10,710 bases of DNA from an uncultured Thiotrichaceae bacterium (lineage in GTDB: Bacteria > Pseudomonadota > Gammaproteobacteria > Thiotrichales > Thiotrichaceae). The notes under the pieces were generated by a model. It did no database searches. It saw only the letters and a program-made list of their open reading frames with translations, and had not been told where the DNA came from. Location: contig CALHAO010000170.1 of the NCBI GenBank assembly GCA_937931765.1, positions 1 through 10,710 of the forward strand, in the 5' to 3' direction. The translations under genes and the position numbers were made by a program. How positions within the stretch are numbered: the first letter of the stretch is position 1; every line of letters starts with the position of its first letter. Shown one piece after another: positions 1 to 5,944 of the stretch.

Positions 1-104
1 ATATGAACAAGGTAGACACTTTACGCAGTGATGTTGACCGGATTAATGCCCGCATTCAGCGAATTCAAACACAGCTCGATACTAACGACACGGACGGACA
101 CTAA
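1..104 (+). CDS. ubiJ: C-terminal end of probable ubiquinone biosynthesis accessory factor UbiJ (partial)
   Basis: An open frame enters from the left edge and stops with TAA at 102-104. The visible 33 or so residues are hydrophilic, with a heptad-like pattern (VDTLRSDVDRINARIQRIQ), which fits a terminal coiled coil. UbiJ (SCP2-domain, lipid-binding member of the ubiquinone biosynthesis complex) characteristically ends in such a coiled coil, and in gammaproteobacteria it sits between ubiE and ubiB. The next gene here is ubiB, 6 bases downstream. The assignment therefore rests on context and coiled-coil character; the SCP2 domain itself is outside the window. A phasin-like or other coiled-coil protein is the alternative. 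Confidence 0.65.
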   Translation, partial: MNKVDTLRSDVDRINARIQRIQTQLDTNDTDGH

Positions 105-110
105 GCCGGT

Positions 111-1769
111 ATGAAACTTTTGATCCGCCTGGTGCGGCTGATGACTATTGTGCGGGTATTTATTCGTCATGGTCTGGATGAACTGCTATTCAATATTCCT
201 TACCTGAGTCCGGTTAGCTTTATTTATAAAATGCTGCCGTGGAACTGGGGCAAAAAAGAAACCCGTTCACGAGGTGAGCGTATCCGGCTGGCACTGGAAG
301 ATCTTGGCCCGATTTTTATTAAGCTGGGACAAATGTTATCAACCCGCCGTGATTTGCTAGCGGATGATCTGGCCGATGAACTAAAACTATTACAGGATCG
401 TGTGCCGCCCTTCCCCGGCGAAGAAGCCCGCGCTTTGATCGAAACCGCGTTTAAAAAACCGGTGACTGAGATATTTAAACAGTTTGAAACCAAACCGATG
501 GCCTCTGCTTCGGTGGCGCAGGTGCATGCCGCCACCCTGTGGAGTGGTGAGGATGTGGTCATTAAAGTACTGCGCCCAGGTATAGAAAAAACCATTCGCC
601 AGGACATCGAGCTGATGTACATTATGGCGCGGCTATTGCAGCGTTACTGGAAAGAAGGTAAGCGGCTGCGCCCGGTCGATGTGGTACGGGAATACGAAAA
701 GAATATTATTGATGAACTGGATATGCAGCGTGAAGCCGCCAATGCCAGCCAGTTAGGGCGTAATTTTGAAGATTCGGATGACCTGTATATTCCGAAAATT
801 CACTGGGAGTATACCAAACCCAATATGATGGTGATGGAACGTATTCGTGGCATACCCGTGGGTAATATTGATGAGTTAATAGCGCACAATATTAACTTCA
901 AACGCTTGGGCGAGCGTGGTGTTGAGATCTTTTTCACCCAGGTTTTCCGCCATAACTTTTTCCATGCTGATATGCACCCCGGTAATATTTTTGTTGACCC
1001 CGGCAACCCTGAAGAGCCGCGCTATCTGGCGGTAGATTTTGGCATCGTTGGTACCTTATCGCCCGATGATCAACGCTACCTGGCTGAAAATTTCCATGCT
1101 TTTTTTAACCGTGACTACAAACGGGTAGCTGAGCTTCATGTTGAATCCGGCTGGGTGCCATCGGCAACGCGGGTGGACGAATTTGAATCAGCCATTCGTT
1201 CGGTGTGCGAGCCGATTTTCCAACAACCTATCAGTCAGATTTCCTTTGGCAACCTGTTATTGCGCCTATTTCAGACAGCGCGTCGCTTTAATATGGAAGT
1301 GCAGCCGCAGTTGGTGTTATTGCAAAAAACACTGTTAAATATTGAAGGCTTGGGACGACAGCTGTATCCGGATCTGGATTTATGGACGACTGCCAAGCCT
1401 TTTATCCAGCGCTGGATGGATGAGCAAGTGGGTGTGCGGGCACTGTTGAAAGGTGCTCAGTATAACCTGCCTAAATTGCTGGAAAATATTCCTTATATGC
1501 CCAACCTGGTGTTTGATGTCATCAAGCAAACCAGCCAGCAACAGACAAAAATGTATCAGGAGTCACAGCAGTTAAATCAGCTGCAGCAACAAATGGCACG
1601 CAATCAGCGCAGCACAATAGTGACGGTAGCGGGTGGTGCCTTGCTGATTACGGCGACACTCACGACTGATTCGCCTTTATTACCAGCGATGATGGGGATG
1701 TCGCTGTTGAGTTGGGGGTTTGGTGTCAGCGGGCTGGCTTTATTAGTGTCCGGATTGGTTCGCCGCTGA
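111..1769 (+). CDS. ubiB: Ubiquinone biosynthesis protein UbiB (ABC1/ADCK atypical kinase family)
   Basis: 552 residues, close to the roughly 546 of E. coli UbiB. UbiB is a membrane-associated atypical kinase/ATPase required for ubiquinone (coenzyme Q) biosynthesis. All family hallmarks are visible: the KxGQ motif (IKLGQ, K71-Q74), the Ala-rich loop replacing the P-loop (ASASVAQVHAA, 131-141), the beta-3 lysine K152 (VVIKVLRPG), the catalytic-loop motif HADMHPGN (285-292) and the metal-binding DFG (309-311). Two hydrophobic segments close the protein (about 502-517 and 525-549), matching the C-terminal membrane anchor of bacterial UbiB. The start at 111 gives the usual N-terminus (MKLLIRLVRLMTIVRVFIRHGL) and lies 6 bases after the preceding stop, suggesting co-transcription with ubiJ. 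No terminator is visible after it. Apart from neighbourhood differences nothing is odd, and I am confident of the identity. Confidence 0.96.
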   Translation: MKLLIRLVRLMTIVRVFIRHGLDELLFNIPYLSPVSFIYKMLPWNWGKKETRSRGERIRLALEDLGPIFIKLGQMLSTRRDLLADDLADELKLLQDRVPPFPGEEARALIETAFKKPVTEIFKQFETKPMASASVAQVHAATLWSGEDVVIKVLRPGIEKTIRQDIELMYIMARLLQRYWKEGKRLRPVDVVREYEKNIIDELDMQREAANASQLGRNFEDSDDLYIPKIHWEYTKPNMMVMERIRGIPVGNIDELIAHNINFKRLGERGVEIFFTQVFRHNFFHADMHPGNIFVDPGNPEEPRYLAVDFGIVGTLSPDDQRYLAENFHAFFNRDYKRVAELHVESGWVPSATRVDEFESAIRSVCEPIFQQPISQISFGNLLLRLFQTARRFNMEVQPQLVLLQKTLLNIEGLGRQLYPDLDLWTTAKPFIQRWMDEQVGVRALLKGAQYNLPKLLENIPYMPNLVFDVIKQTSQQQTKMYQESQQLNQLQQQMARNQRSTIVTVAGGALLITATLTTDSPLLPAMMGMSLLSWGFGVSGLALLVSGLVRR

Positions 1770-1830
1770 TACCACGTTCATATTTACTGGTAACTACCGT
1801 ACAGGGCGATTAAAATCATTTTTTTATCAT

Positions 1831-1835
1831 AGGAG
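1831..1835 (+). promoter_or_regulatory. Ribosome binding site of the OsmC family gene
   Basis: AGGAG, 8 bases before the ATG at 1844. It fixes the start of the OsmC/YhfA gene. The 74-base gap after ubiB (1770-1843) holds a T7 run but no convincing stem in front of it, so I do not call a terminator there. Confidence 0.7.
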
Positions 1836-1843
1836 CACCCGGT

Positions 1844-2278
1844 ATGCAGGCAAGAGTTAAGTGGCTCGACAATATGAGTTTTGTTGGTGAGTCCGGCAGT
1901 GGACATTCCATTGTCATGGATGCGTCACCTGAAGTGGGTGGGCGTGACCTCGGTGTCAGGCCAATGGAAATGTTACTGTTAGGGCTGGGCGGCTGTGCTT
2001 CTATTGACGTTGTGATGATTTTGCAGCGCTCACGGCAGGACATTAAAGATTGTACGGTACAAATCTCTGCGGAACGTGTCGATACCGAACCCAAGGTTTT
2101 CACCAAAATTCATCTACATTTCGTAGTGGAAGGCAATAATCTTTCCGCTGACCGGGTTAAACGGGCTATCAGCCTGTCTGCTGAAAAATACTGCTCTGCA
2201 TCACTCATGTTGGGGAAAACAGCTGAAATAACCCATGATTTTGAAGTGTTAGAGGCAAGCGGGGTAGCAGGTTCTTGA
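1844..2278 (+). CDS. yhfA: OsmC family protein, YhfA type
   Basis: 144 residues. The OsmC/Ohr superfamily are small dimeric proteins that use two cysteines to reduce organic hydroperoxides or persulfides. The two expected cysteines are present at C51 (GLGGCASIDVV) and C117 (AEKYCSASLML). The N-terminus (MQARVKWLDNMSFVGES) and the motif PMEMLLLGLGGC resemble E. coli YhfA closely, from memory of that protein. YhfA itself has no firmly established substrate, so peroxidase activity is inferred from the family. The stop codon overlaps the TTG start of speD, so the two genes are translationally coupled; in several gammaproteobacteria OsmC/yhfA lies near speD and crp, which supports orthology. It lies downstream of ubiB with its own AGGAG ribosome binding site. 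Confidence 0.92.
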   Translation: MQARVKWLDNMSFVGESGSGHSIVMDASPEVGGRDLGVRPMEMLLLGLGGCASIDVVMILQRSRQDIKDCTVQISAERVDTEPKVFTKIHLHFVVEGNNLSADRVKRAISLSAEKYCSASLMLGKTAEITHDFEVLEASGVAGS

Positions 2279-3087
2279 AAAAACGTCATCAAAAGCAGAT
2301 CCGGCTACACGGATTCAACAACCTGACCAAAACCCTCAGCTTCAATGTGTACGACATCTGCTATGCACGCAGAGCGGAGCATCAGGAAGAGTACCTCGCT
2401 TATATTCATGAGCAGTACAATGCCGAACGCTTAACTAATATTTTGACCGATGTAGCGGATATTATCGGTGCAAATATACTCAATGTAGCTCGTCAGGATT
2501 ATGAACCACAAGGTGCCAGTGTGACCATTCTGGTCTCTGAAGAACCCATACTGACAGAGAAACAATTGGAAGATGCGGCAGTACCCGGCCCGCTGCCAGA
2601 CGATGTAGTGATGCACCTGGACAAAAGTCACTTAACAGTACACACCTACCCCGAAAGCCATCCGGATAATGGTATCAGCACCTTTCGTGCCGATATTGAT
2701 GTCTCCACCTGTGGCCGCATATCACCGCTTAAGGCATTGAATTATTTGATTCACAGCCTTGAGTCAGATATTGTGACGGTTGATTATCGGGTGAGAGGTT
2801 TTACCCGTGATATCAAAGGCAAGAAACACTTTATAGATCATAAAATTAATTCCATACAGAACTTCATGGCTCCGGACACTCAGCGACGTTACTCAATGAT
2901 TGACGTTAATGTGTATCAGGAATCCATTTTCCATACAAAAATGCTACTGAAAGACTTTGACATGGACAACTATTTATTCGGGCTGGGCAAGTCAGGCTAC
3001 ACAGAAAAAGAACTGGTCAGAATAGAACAACGTTTACGCAAAGAAATGTCAGAGATTTTTTATGGCAGAAATACAGGGGCGATATAA
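2275..3087 (+). CDS. speD: S-adenosylmethionine decarboxylase proenzyme SpeD
   Basis: 270 residues, close to the 264 of E. coli SpeD, which it resembles along its length. The enzyme decarboxylates S-adenosylmethionine to give the aminopropyl donor for spermidine synthesis. It is made as a proenzyme that self-cleaves to create a pyruvoyl group; the cleavage site is visible as K117-S118 in LDKSHLTVHTYPESHP. The conserved STCGRISPLKALNYL segment (C146) and the C-terminal FHTKMLLKDFD and EIFYGRN motifs are intact. The start must be a TTG at 2275: no ATG or GTG precedes the conserved RLHGFNNLTK block, and the frame reads MKKRHQKQIRLHGF. The TTG overlaps the TGA of the upstream OsmC gene (TTGA), with a purine-rich AAGCGGGG about 10 bases before it, indicating translational coupling. 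Confidence 0.96.
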   Translation: MKKRHQKQIRLHGFNNLTKTLSFNVYDICYARRAEHQEEYLAYIHEQYNAERLTNILTDVADIIGANILNVARQDYEPQGASVTILVSEEPILTEKQLEDAAVPGPLPDDVVMHLDKSHLTVHTYPESHPDNGISTFRADIDVSTCGRISPLKALNYLIHSLESDIVTVDYRVRGFTRDIKGKKHFIDHKINSIQNFMAPDTQRRYSMIDVNVYQESIFHTKMLLKDFDMDNYLFGLGKSGYTEKELVRIEQRLRKEMSEIFYGRNTGAI

Positions 3088-3142
3088 ACACCTCGATGTA
3101 TTGAGTGGTGTTAAGTGATTCTCAAGGGAGTGCATTGCTAAA

Positions 3143-4294
3143 ATGATAAACAAAAAACAAAAGTTGGTAATAGTTGGACTAAGCAGCTTACTGCCCATTA
3201 TTCTGGGTGGCTGCGCTTCTCCGGAAACCGTTAAACCGAACGTTAGAACAGCCGTTGCCAAACCCGGTAATACCTATGTTATTCAACGAGCTTCCATTCA
3301 TACACCCGCTACTGATCGTCAATGGCAACAGCGCAGAGCAGCACGCACTCAGCAATTAGCAGCAAAACGAGCGCGCTTATTAGCTGCCGCAAAACAACGC
3401 AGACCAGTAGCAAGCCCTACTCAACCTGCTGCCCGACCAACACCACGAAATACCAACAACAGTGCCAACAACACCAGCGCCAAAAAAATTCTTCAGCAAC
3501 AACAGCAATCACGTGCTCAATATCAGGCGCGTTACCAAGCGAAACAACTCGCGGCTATAAAGCTTAGAACAGCTTCTTTACGCGCAAAAGAACCAGTGCC
3601 AACACGGAAAGCATCTGCTCAGTACAAACCTCGTGTAATGGCAGCATCACACACCCAACCAGCGAAAAATAACACCCGTGCAGCACAAGTATCCCGCGCC
3701 CAACGGGTAAAAAACAATGCTCGTTTAGCACAATTGAAAGCTAATCAGGCACGGCAGCACACAGTGTTGAAAGCTAATCAGGCGCGACACACAGCACAGA
3801 AAAAAACAGCACCATCAAAGCGGCAGCAATACATTCAACGCTGGGAGCAGCAACAGGCGGCAGTGAAACTTGAGCGGGAAATTGAATCAAAAAAGGCTGA
3901 TGCAAGAGTAGAGCGCGTCATTCACAACGCAAAAAAACAGATTGGCACTAAATATGTCTGGGGTGGTGCATCACCGAAGACCGGGTTTGACTGCAGCGGC
4001 CTGGTGCAACACTCGATGAACAAAGGTGCCGGTGTAAAAATTCCCAGAACCGCAGCAGAACAGTATAAAGCTGCGGTAAAAGTCTCGAAACAAAAAGCCA
4101 GCCGAGGCGATTTAGTTTTCTTTAAAACGCGGGGCAACTCGGTCAGCCATGTAGGTATTTATCTGGGTGAGAATAAATTCGTACACGCTCCCCGCACCGG
4201 ACGCAAAATCACCACCAGCAAATTATCCGGTTACTGGAAACAACGTTTTGTAGGCTTTGGACGCATTCCGGGTGCCTGTAAAGTACCTGTTTAA
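3143..4294 (+). CDS. Lipoprotein with C-terminal NlpC/P60 peptidoglycan endopeptidase domain and long basic linker
   Basis: 383 residues. A lipoprotein signal peptide ends in the lipobox LGGC (21-24), so C24 should be acylated; alanine at +2 predicts sorting to the outer membrane. Residues about 25-255 are a low-complexity linker rich in Ala, Gln, Lys and Arg, with a short internal duplication of LKANQAR (198-204 and 209-215). The C-terminal domain (about 256-378) is NlpC/P60: YVWGG, the nucleophile C284 in GFDCSGLVQ, H336 in SHVGIY and H348 in FVHAPR as the third catalytic residue. Relatives such as NlpC and Spr/MepS cut peptide stems or crosslinks in peptidoglycan, so a cell-wall hydrolase role in the periplasm is likely. 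The linker makes the protein about twice the usual length. A GGGAG lies 12 bases before the ATG, a somewhat long spacing. It is followed by a strong terminator. Confidence 0.9.
   Translation: MINKKQKLVIVGLSSLLPIILGGCASPETVKPNVRTAVAKPGNTYVIQRASIHTPATDRQWQQRRAARTQQLAAKRARLLAAAKQRRPVASPTQPAARPTPRNTNNSANNTSAKKILQQQQQSRAQYQARYQAKQLAAIKLRTASLRAKEPVPTRKASAQYKPRVMAASHTQPAKNNTRAAQVSRAQRVKNNARLAQLKANQARQHTVLKANQARHTAQKKTAPSKRQQYIQRWEQQQAAVKLEREIESKKADARVERVIHNAKKQIGTKYVWGGASPKTGFDCSGLVQHSMNKGAGVKIPRTAAEQYKAAVKVSKQKASRGDLVFFKTRGNSVSHVGIYLGENKFVHAPRTGRKITTSKLSGYWKQRFVGFGRIPGACKVPV
3734..3783 (+). repeat. Short tandem duplication in the lipoprotein linker
   Basis: The 17-base sequence ttgaaagctaatcaggc occurs at 3734-3750 and again at 3767-3783, a 33-base (11-codon) period. 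It encodes LKANQAR twice, and the following residues (QHT and HT) are also similar. The exact nucleotide identity suggests a recent in-frame duplication that lengthened the linker. Confidence 0.85.
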
Positions 4295-4302
4295 GCACAG
4301 TC

Positions 4303-4340
4303 AGGTACAGGGCTGTCCGGCCCTGTACCTATAATTTTTC
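4303..4340 (+). terminator. Rho-independent terminator of the NlpC/P60 lipoprotein gene
   Basis: A perfect 11-bp stem, aggtacagggc (4303-4313) with gccctgtacct (4320-4330), closes a 6-base loop and is followed by ataatttttc (4331-4340), a short T-tract on the plus strand. The minus-strand hydrolase gene ends inside the 3' arm (its stop is at 4329-4331). The same stem would therefore form at the 3' end of the convergent transcript, but on that strand no T-tract follows, so termination there is less certain. Confidence 0.85.
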
Positions 4341-5186
4341 CAACCATGCGCTAACCAATTCAGTCAACTCATCACCTTTCTCTTTAAAATAGTGATCAGC
4401 ACCGGGCAACACAGCCTGCTCTGATTTAGCATTACCACCCGCCTGCATTAACTTCAGCCGTTCCGGAGCCATCTTAATCACTGCCGGATATTCCTTCTCG
4501 CCATACACATCAAACACCGGCACAGTCAGCTTATCCAATGGGAAAGGCCCTGCCATGAACTGCTTATAATCAGTGGCCCCCATACCCAATCCAACAAAAG
4601 CAGCTATCCCTTCCTCACCATTTTTGCGCACCCAATCCATTGCCATGTGCCCACCACAACTGTGGGCAATCAACACAACTGTTGAAATATCCTGCTCTTT
4701 AAGGTGCTCCAATGCGGCGGTAATACGTAAGTTTGCATTCGGAAATAACGGCACATAATCGTAATATTTTGCCTGCTTTTCTAATACCGGCATCTGGATA
4801 GACAGCGTTGTCCAGCCCTGCTCTGCTAAACCTACCCGCAATGGATTAATGGCATCAGCCCAATCAGGGTGAAAACCACGCCCATGAAGAATAATCGCTG
4901 CACCTTTAGCATCGTCAGCGTCGGTTTGGATCGCCATAAAATCTTCTGTGCCATCATTCAGATCAACCACTTCACCGTCAAAAATGGCATCACGAATTTC
5001 ATTATCCAAACGTTTTTCACGCGCATAATCCGGCACAGCTGCACTATTTTCTGCCTGTGAGGCGGGTTTATTTTGCTGTGTTGTGTCTGCCCGTAGCTTG
5101 GGCATAGCTGCCGTCAGCAATACAGTGCTAATCAGGACGCTCAATGTAACGGAAGTTTTTGTATAGGTTGGGCTAGGTCTGCTCAT
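4329..5186 (-). CDS. Exported alpha/beta hydrolase, DUF3530 family
   Basis: 285 residues on the minus strand. The N-terminus has a basic start and a hydrophobic stretch (about 11-28), with a possible signal peptidase site near LRA (31-33), so it is probably exported or membrane-anchored. The mature part has an alpha/beta-hydrolase layout: HGRGFHPDW (101-109) as oxyanion region, the nucleophile elbow AHSCGG with S176, a probable acid at D226 in PVFDVYGEKEYP, and H265 in GADHYF as the catalytic histidine. The block ILHGRGFHPDW...LAEQGWTTLSIQMP resembles DUF3530 proteins. The first Gly of GxSxG is Ala here. The substrate is unknown. The start at 5186 has a GAGGAGA ribosome binding site (plus-strand 5191-5197). 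It is divergent from the rubrerythrin operon and convergent with the lipoprotein gene. Confidence 0.82.
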   Translation of the reverse strand: MSRPSPTYTKTSVTLSVLISTVLLTAAMPKLRADTTQQNKPASQAENSAAVPDYAREKRLDNEIRDAIFDGEVVDLNDGTEDFMAIQTDADDAKGAAIILHGRGFHPDWADAINPLRVGLAEQGWTTLSIQMPVLEKQAKYYDYVPLFPNANLRITAALEHLKEQDISTVVLIAHSCGGHMAMDWVRKNGEEGIAAFVGLGMGATDYKQFMAGPFPLDKLTVPVFDVYGEKEYPAVIKMAPERLKLMQAGGNAKSEQAVLPGADHYFKEKGDELTELVSAWLEKL

Positions 5187-5201
5187 TATGTCTCCTCATT
5201 C

Positions 5202-5227
5202 TGATAATTTTTCATGCGTACTTATCA
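5202..5227. promoter_or_regulatory. Possible operator upstream of the hydrolase gene
   Basis: A short inverted repeat, tgataa (5202-5207) and ttatca (5222-5227), separated by 14 bases, lies just upstream of the hydrolase ribosome binding site in the divergent intergenic region. It could be a repressor site or part of the leader. Six-base arms in AT-rich DNA can arise by chance, so the call is weak. Confidence 0.2.
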
Positions 5228-5282
5228 CTACACATCTGCTACCATCTTGCGCAGCCGTAATAGTTAGCAATAATGCGGCTAA

Positions 5283-5349
5283 GATCAAGGCTTTCGATTT
5301 TCTGGATAGATACGTTCATAATAATCGATTGGACTGTTTAGCCTTGATC
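5283..5349. promoter_or_regulatory. Long-spaced inverted repeat upstream of the rubrerythrin operon
   Basis: gatcaaggct (5283-5292) and its exact reverse complement agccttgatc (5340-5349) flank 47 bases, ending 58 bases before the rubrerythrin ATG. The spacer also contains tcgatt (5294-5299) and aatcga (5323-5328), an inner pair that would extend the structure. It could be a paired operator read by one regulator, or a 5'-leader RNA hairpin if transcription begins upstream. A weak promoter-like pair, TTGGAC (5329-5334) and TAAATT (5353-5358) with 18 bases between, would place the right arm inside the promoter spacer. The promoter call is tentative; the repeat is directly visible. Confidence 0.5.
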
Positions 5350-5395
5350 CTCTAAATTATCATAGAAATTGTTTCTTTTGTTAAACCACTACAAC

Positions 5396-5400
5396 AGGAG
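5396..5400 (+). promoter_or_regulatory. Ribosome binding site that sets the rubrerythrin start
   Basis: AGGAG 7 bases before the ATG at 5408. It decides between this start and an in-frame ATG at 5369 that would add 13 residues unlike the family N-terminus and has no such site. Confidence 0.85.
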
Positions 5401-5407
5401 TTCTCAC

Positions 5408-5827
5408 ATGGAACTGAAAGGAAGTAAAACCGAACAGAATCTAAAAGATGCGTTCGCAGGCGAATCTCAAGCTAACCGTCGTTATCTGTACTTCGCAGCA
5501 AAAGCTGACGTAGAAGGTTATAACGATGTTTCTACTGTTTTCCGTTCAACTGCAGAAGGCGAAACAGGCCATGCACACGGTCACCTGGAATATCTGGAAG
5601 AAGCAGGCGATCCGGCTACTGGTTTACCAATCGGCCCAACCAGCGACAACCTGAAAGCAGCTATCGCAGGTGAAACTCACGAATATACCGATATGTATCC
5701 TGGTATGGCTAAAGAAGCACGTGATGAAGGCTTTGACGAAATTGCTGATTGGTTTGAAACACTGGCGAAGGCTGAGCGTTCACACGCTAACCGTTTCCAG
5801 AAAGCACTGGATAATCTCGACGATTAA
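5408..5827 (+). CDS. Short rubrerythrin (di-iron domain only, no rubredoxin domain)
   Basis: 139 residues from the ATG with a good AGGAG site, giving the usual start MELKGSKTEQNLKDAFAGES. Rubrerythrins are four-helix-bundle di-iron proteins that reduce hydrogen peroxide (and protect against oxygen). The ligand pattern is visible: E19 (FAGES), E52 and H55 (GETGHA), E89 and E92 (GETHEY), E123 and H126 (AERSHA). Classical rubrerythrin is about 190 residues and carries a C-terminal rubredoxin domain with CxxC pairs. Here that domain is absent, and the protein has no cysteine at all, so electrons must come from a separate partner. The obvious candidate is the Fe-S protein encoded next. The gene is first in an operon with that protein and a DUF3501 gene, and is preceded by a long-spaced inverted repeat. 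Cytoplasmic; no signal peptide. Confidence 0.93.
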   Translation: MELKGSKTEQNLKDAFAGESQANRRYLYFAAKADVEGYNDVSTVFRSTAEGETGHAHGHLEYLEEAGDPATGLPIGPTSDNLKAAIAGETHEYTDMYPGMAKEARDEGFDEIADWFETLAKAERSHANRFQKALDNLDD

Positions 5828-5835
5828 TCCACTGC

Positions 5836-5863
5836 CGAATTAAGGTTTTACTACTTTAATTCG
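5836..5863. repeat. Inverted repeat after the rubrerythrin gene
   Basis: cgaattaa (5836-5843) pairs with ttaattcg (5856-5863) around a 12-base loop, nine bases after the rubrerythrin stop codon. It is AT-rich and has no T-tract after it. It may act together with the stronger hairpin that follows as a 3'-end stabiliser of the rubrerythrin message. Confidence 0.45.
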
Positions 5864-5865
5864 AA

Positions 5866-5894
5866 TCAGGCTGTCGGGTTCTCCGGCGGCCTGA
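5866..5894 (+). promoter_or_regulatory. Strong intercistronic hairpin between rubrerythrin and the Fe-S protein gene
   Basis: tcaggctgtcggg (5866-5878) can pair with tccggcggcctga (5882-5894) over 13 positions, including three G-U pairs, around a three-base loop. No T-run follows, so it is not a standard terminator. Likely roles are RNA stabilisation or partial attenuation, giving more rubrerythrin than downstream protein. The remainder of the 117-base gap (5828-5944) holds only the AGGAA ribosome binding site (5934-5938). Confidence 0.55.
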
Positions 5895-5944
5895 ATAGAT
5901 ACACACTCATCCGTCATACCAAAGCAGACATTCAGGAATATTAT

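Noticed and set aside
224..622. Minus-strand open frame inside ubiB
   Set aside because: It is the shadow of the highly conserved ubiB kinase region, with no ribosome binding site and a Ser/Arg-rich, non-protein-like composition.
1811..1830. T7 run after ubiB as a terminator
   Set aside because: No stable GC stem precedes the T-tract; the sequence is simply AT-rich.
3087..3112. Inverted repeat aacacc / ggtgtt just after speD as a terminator
   Set aside because: Only a 6-bp stem with a 14-base loop and no T-run after it; not enough for a terminator call.
5253..5280. agccg / cggct pair upstream of rubrerythrin as an operator
   Set aside because: Five-base arms across an 18-base spacer are expected by chance; the 10-bp repeat next to it is far stronger.
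5369..5407. Upstream in-frame ATG as the rubrerythrin start
   Set aside because: It adds 13 residues unlike the family and lacks a ribosome binding site, whereas AGGAG correctly precedes the ATG at 5408.
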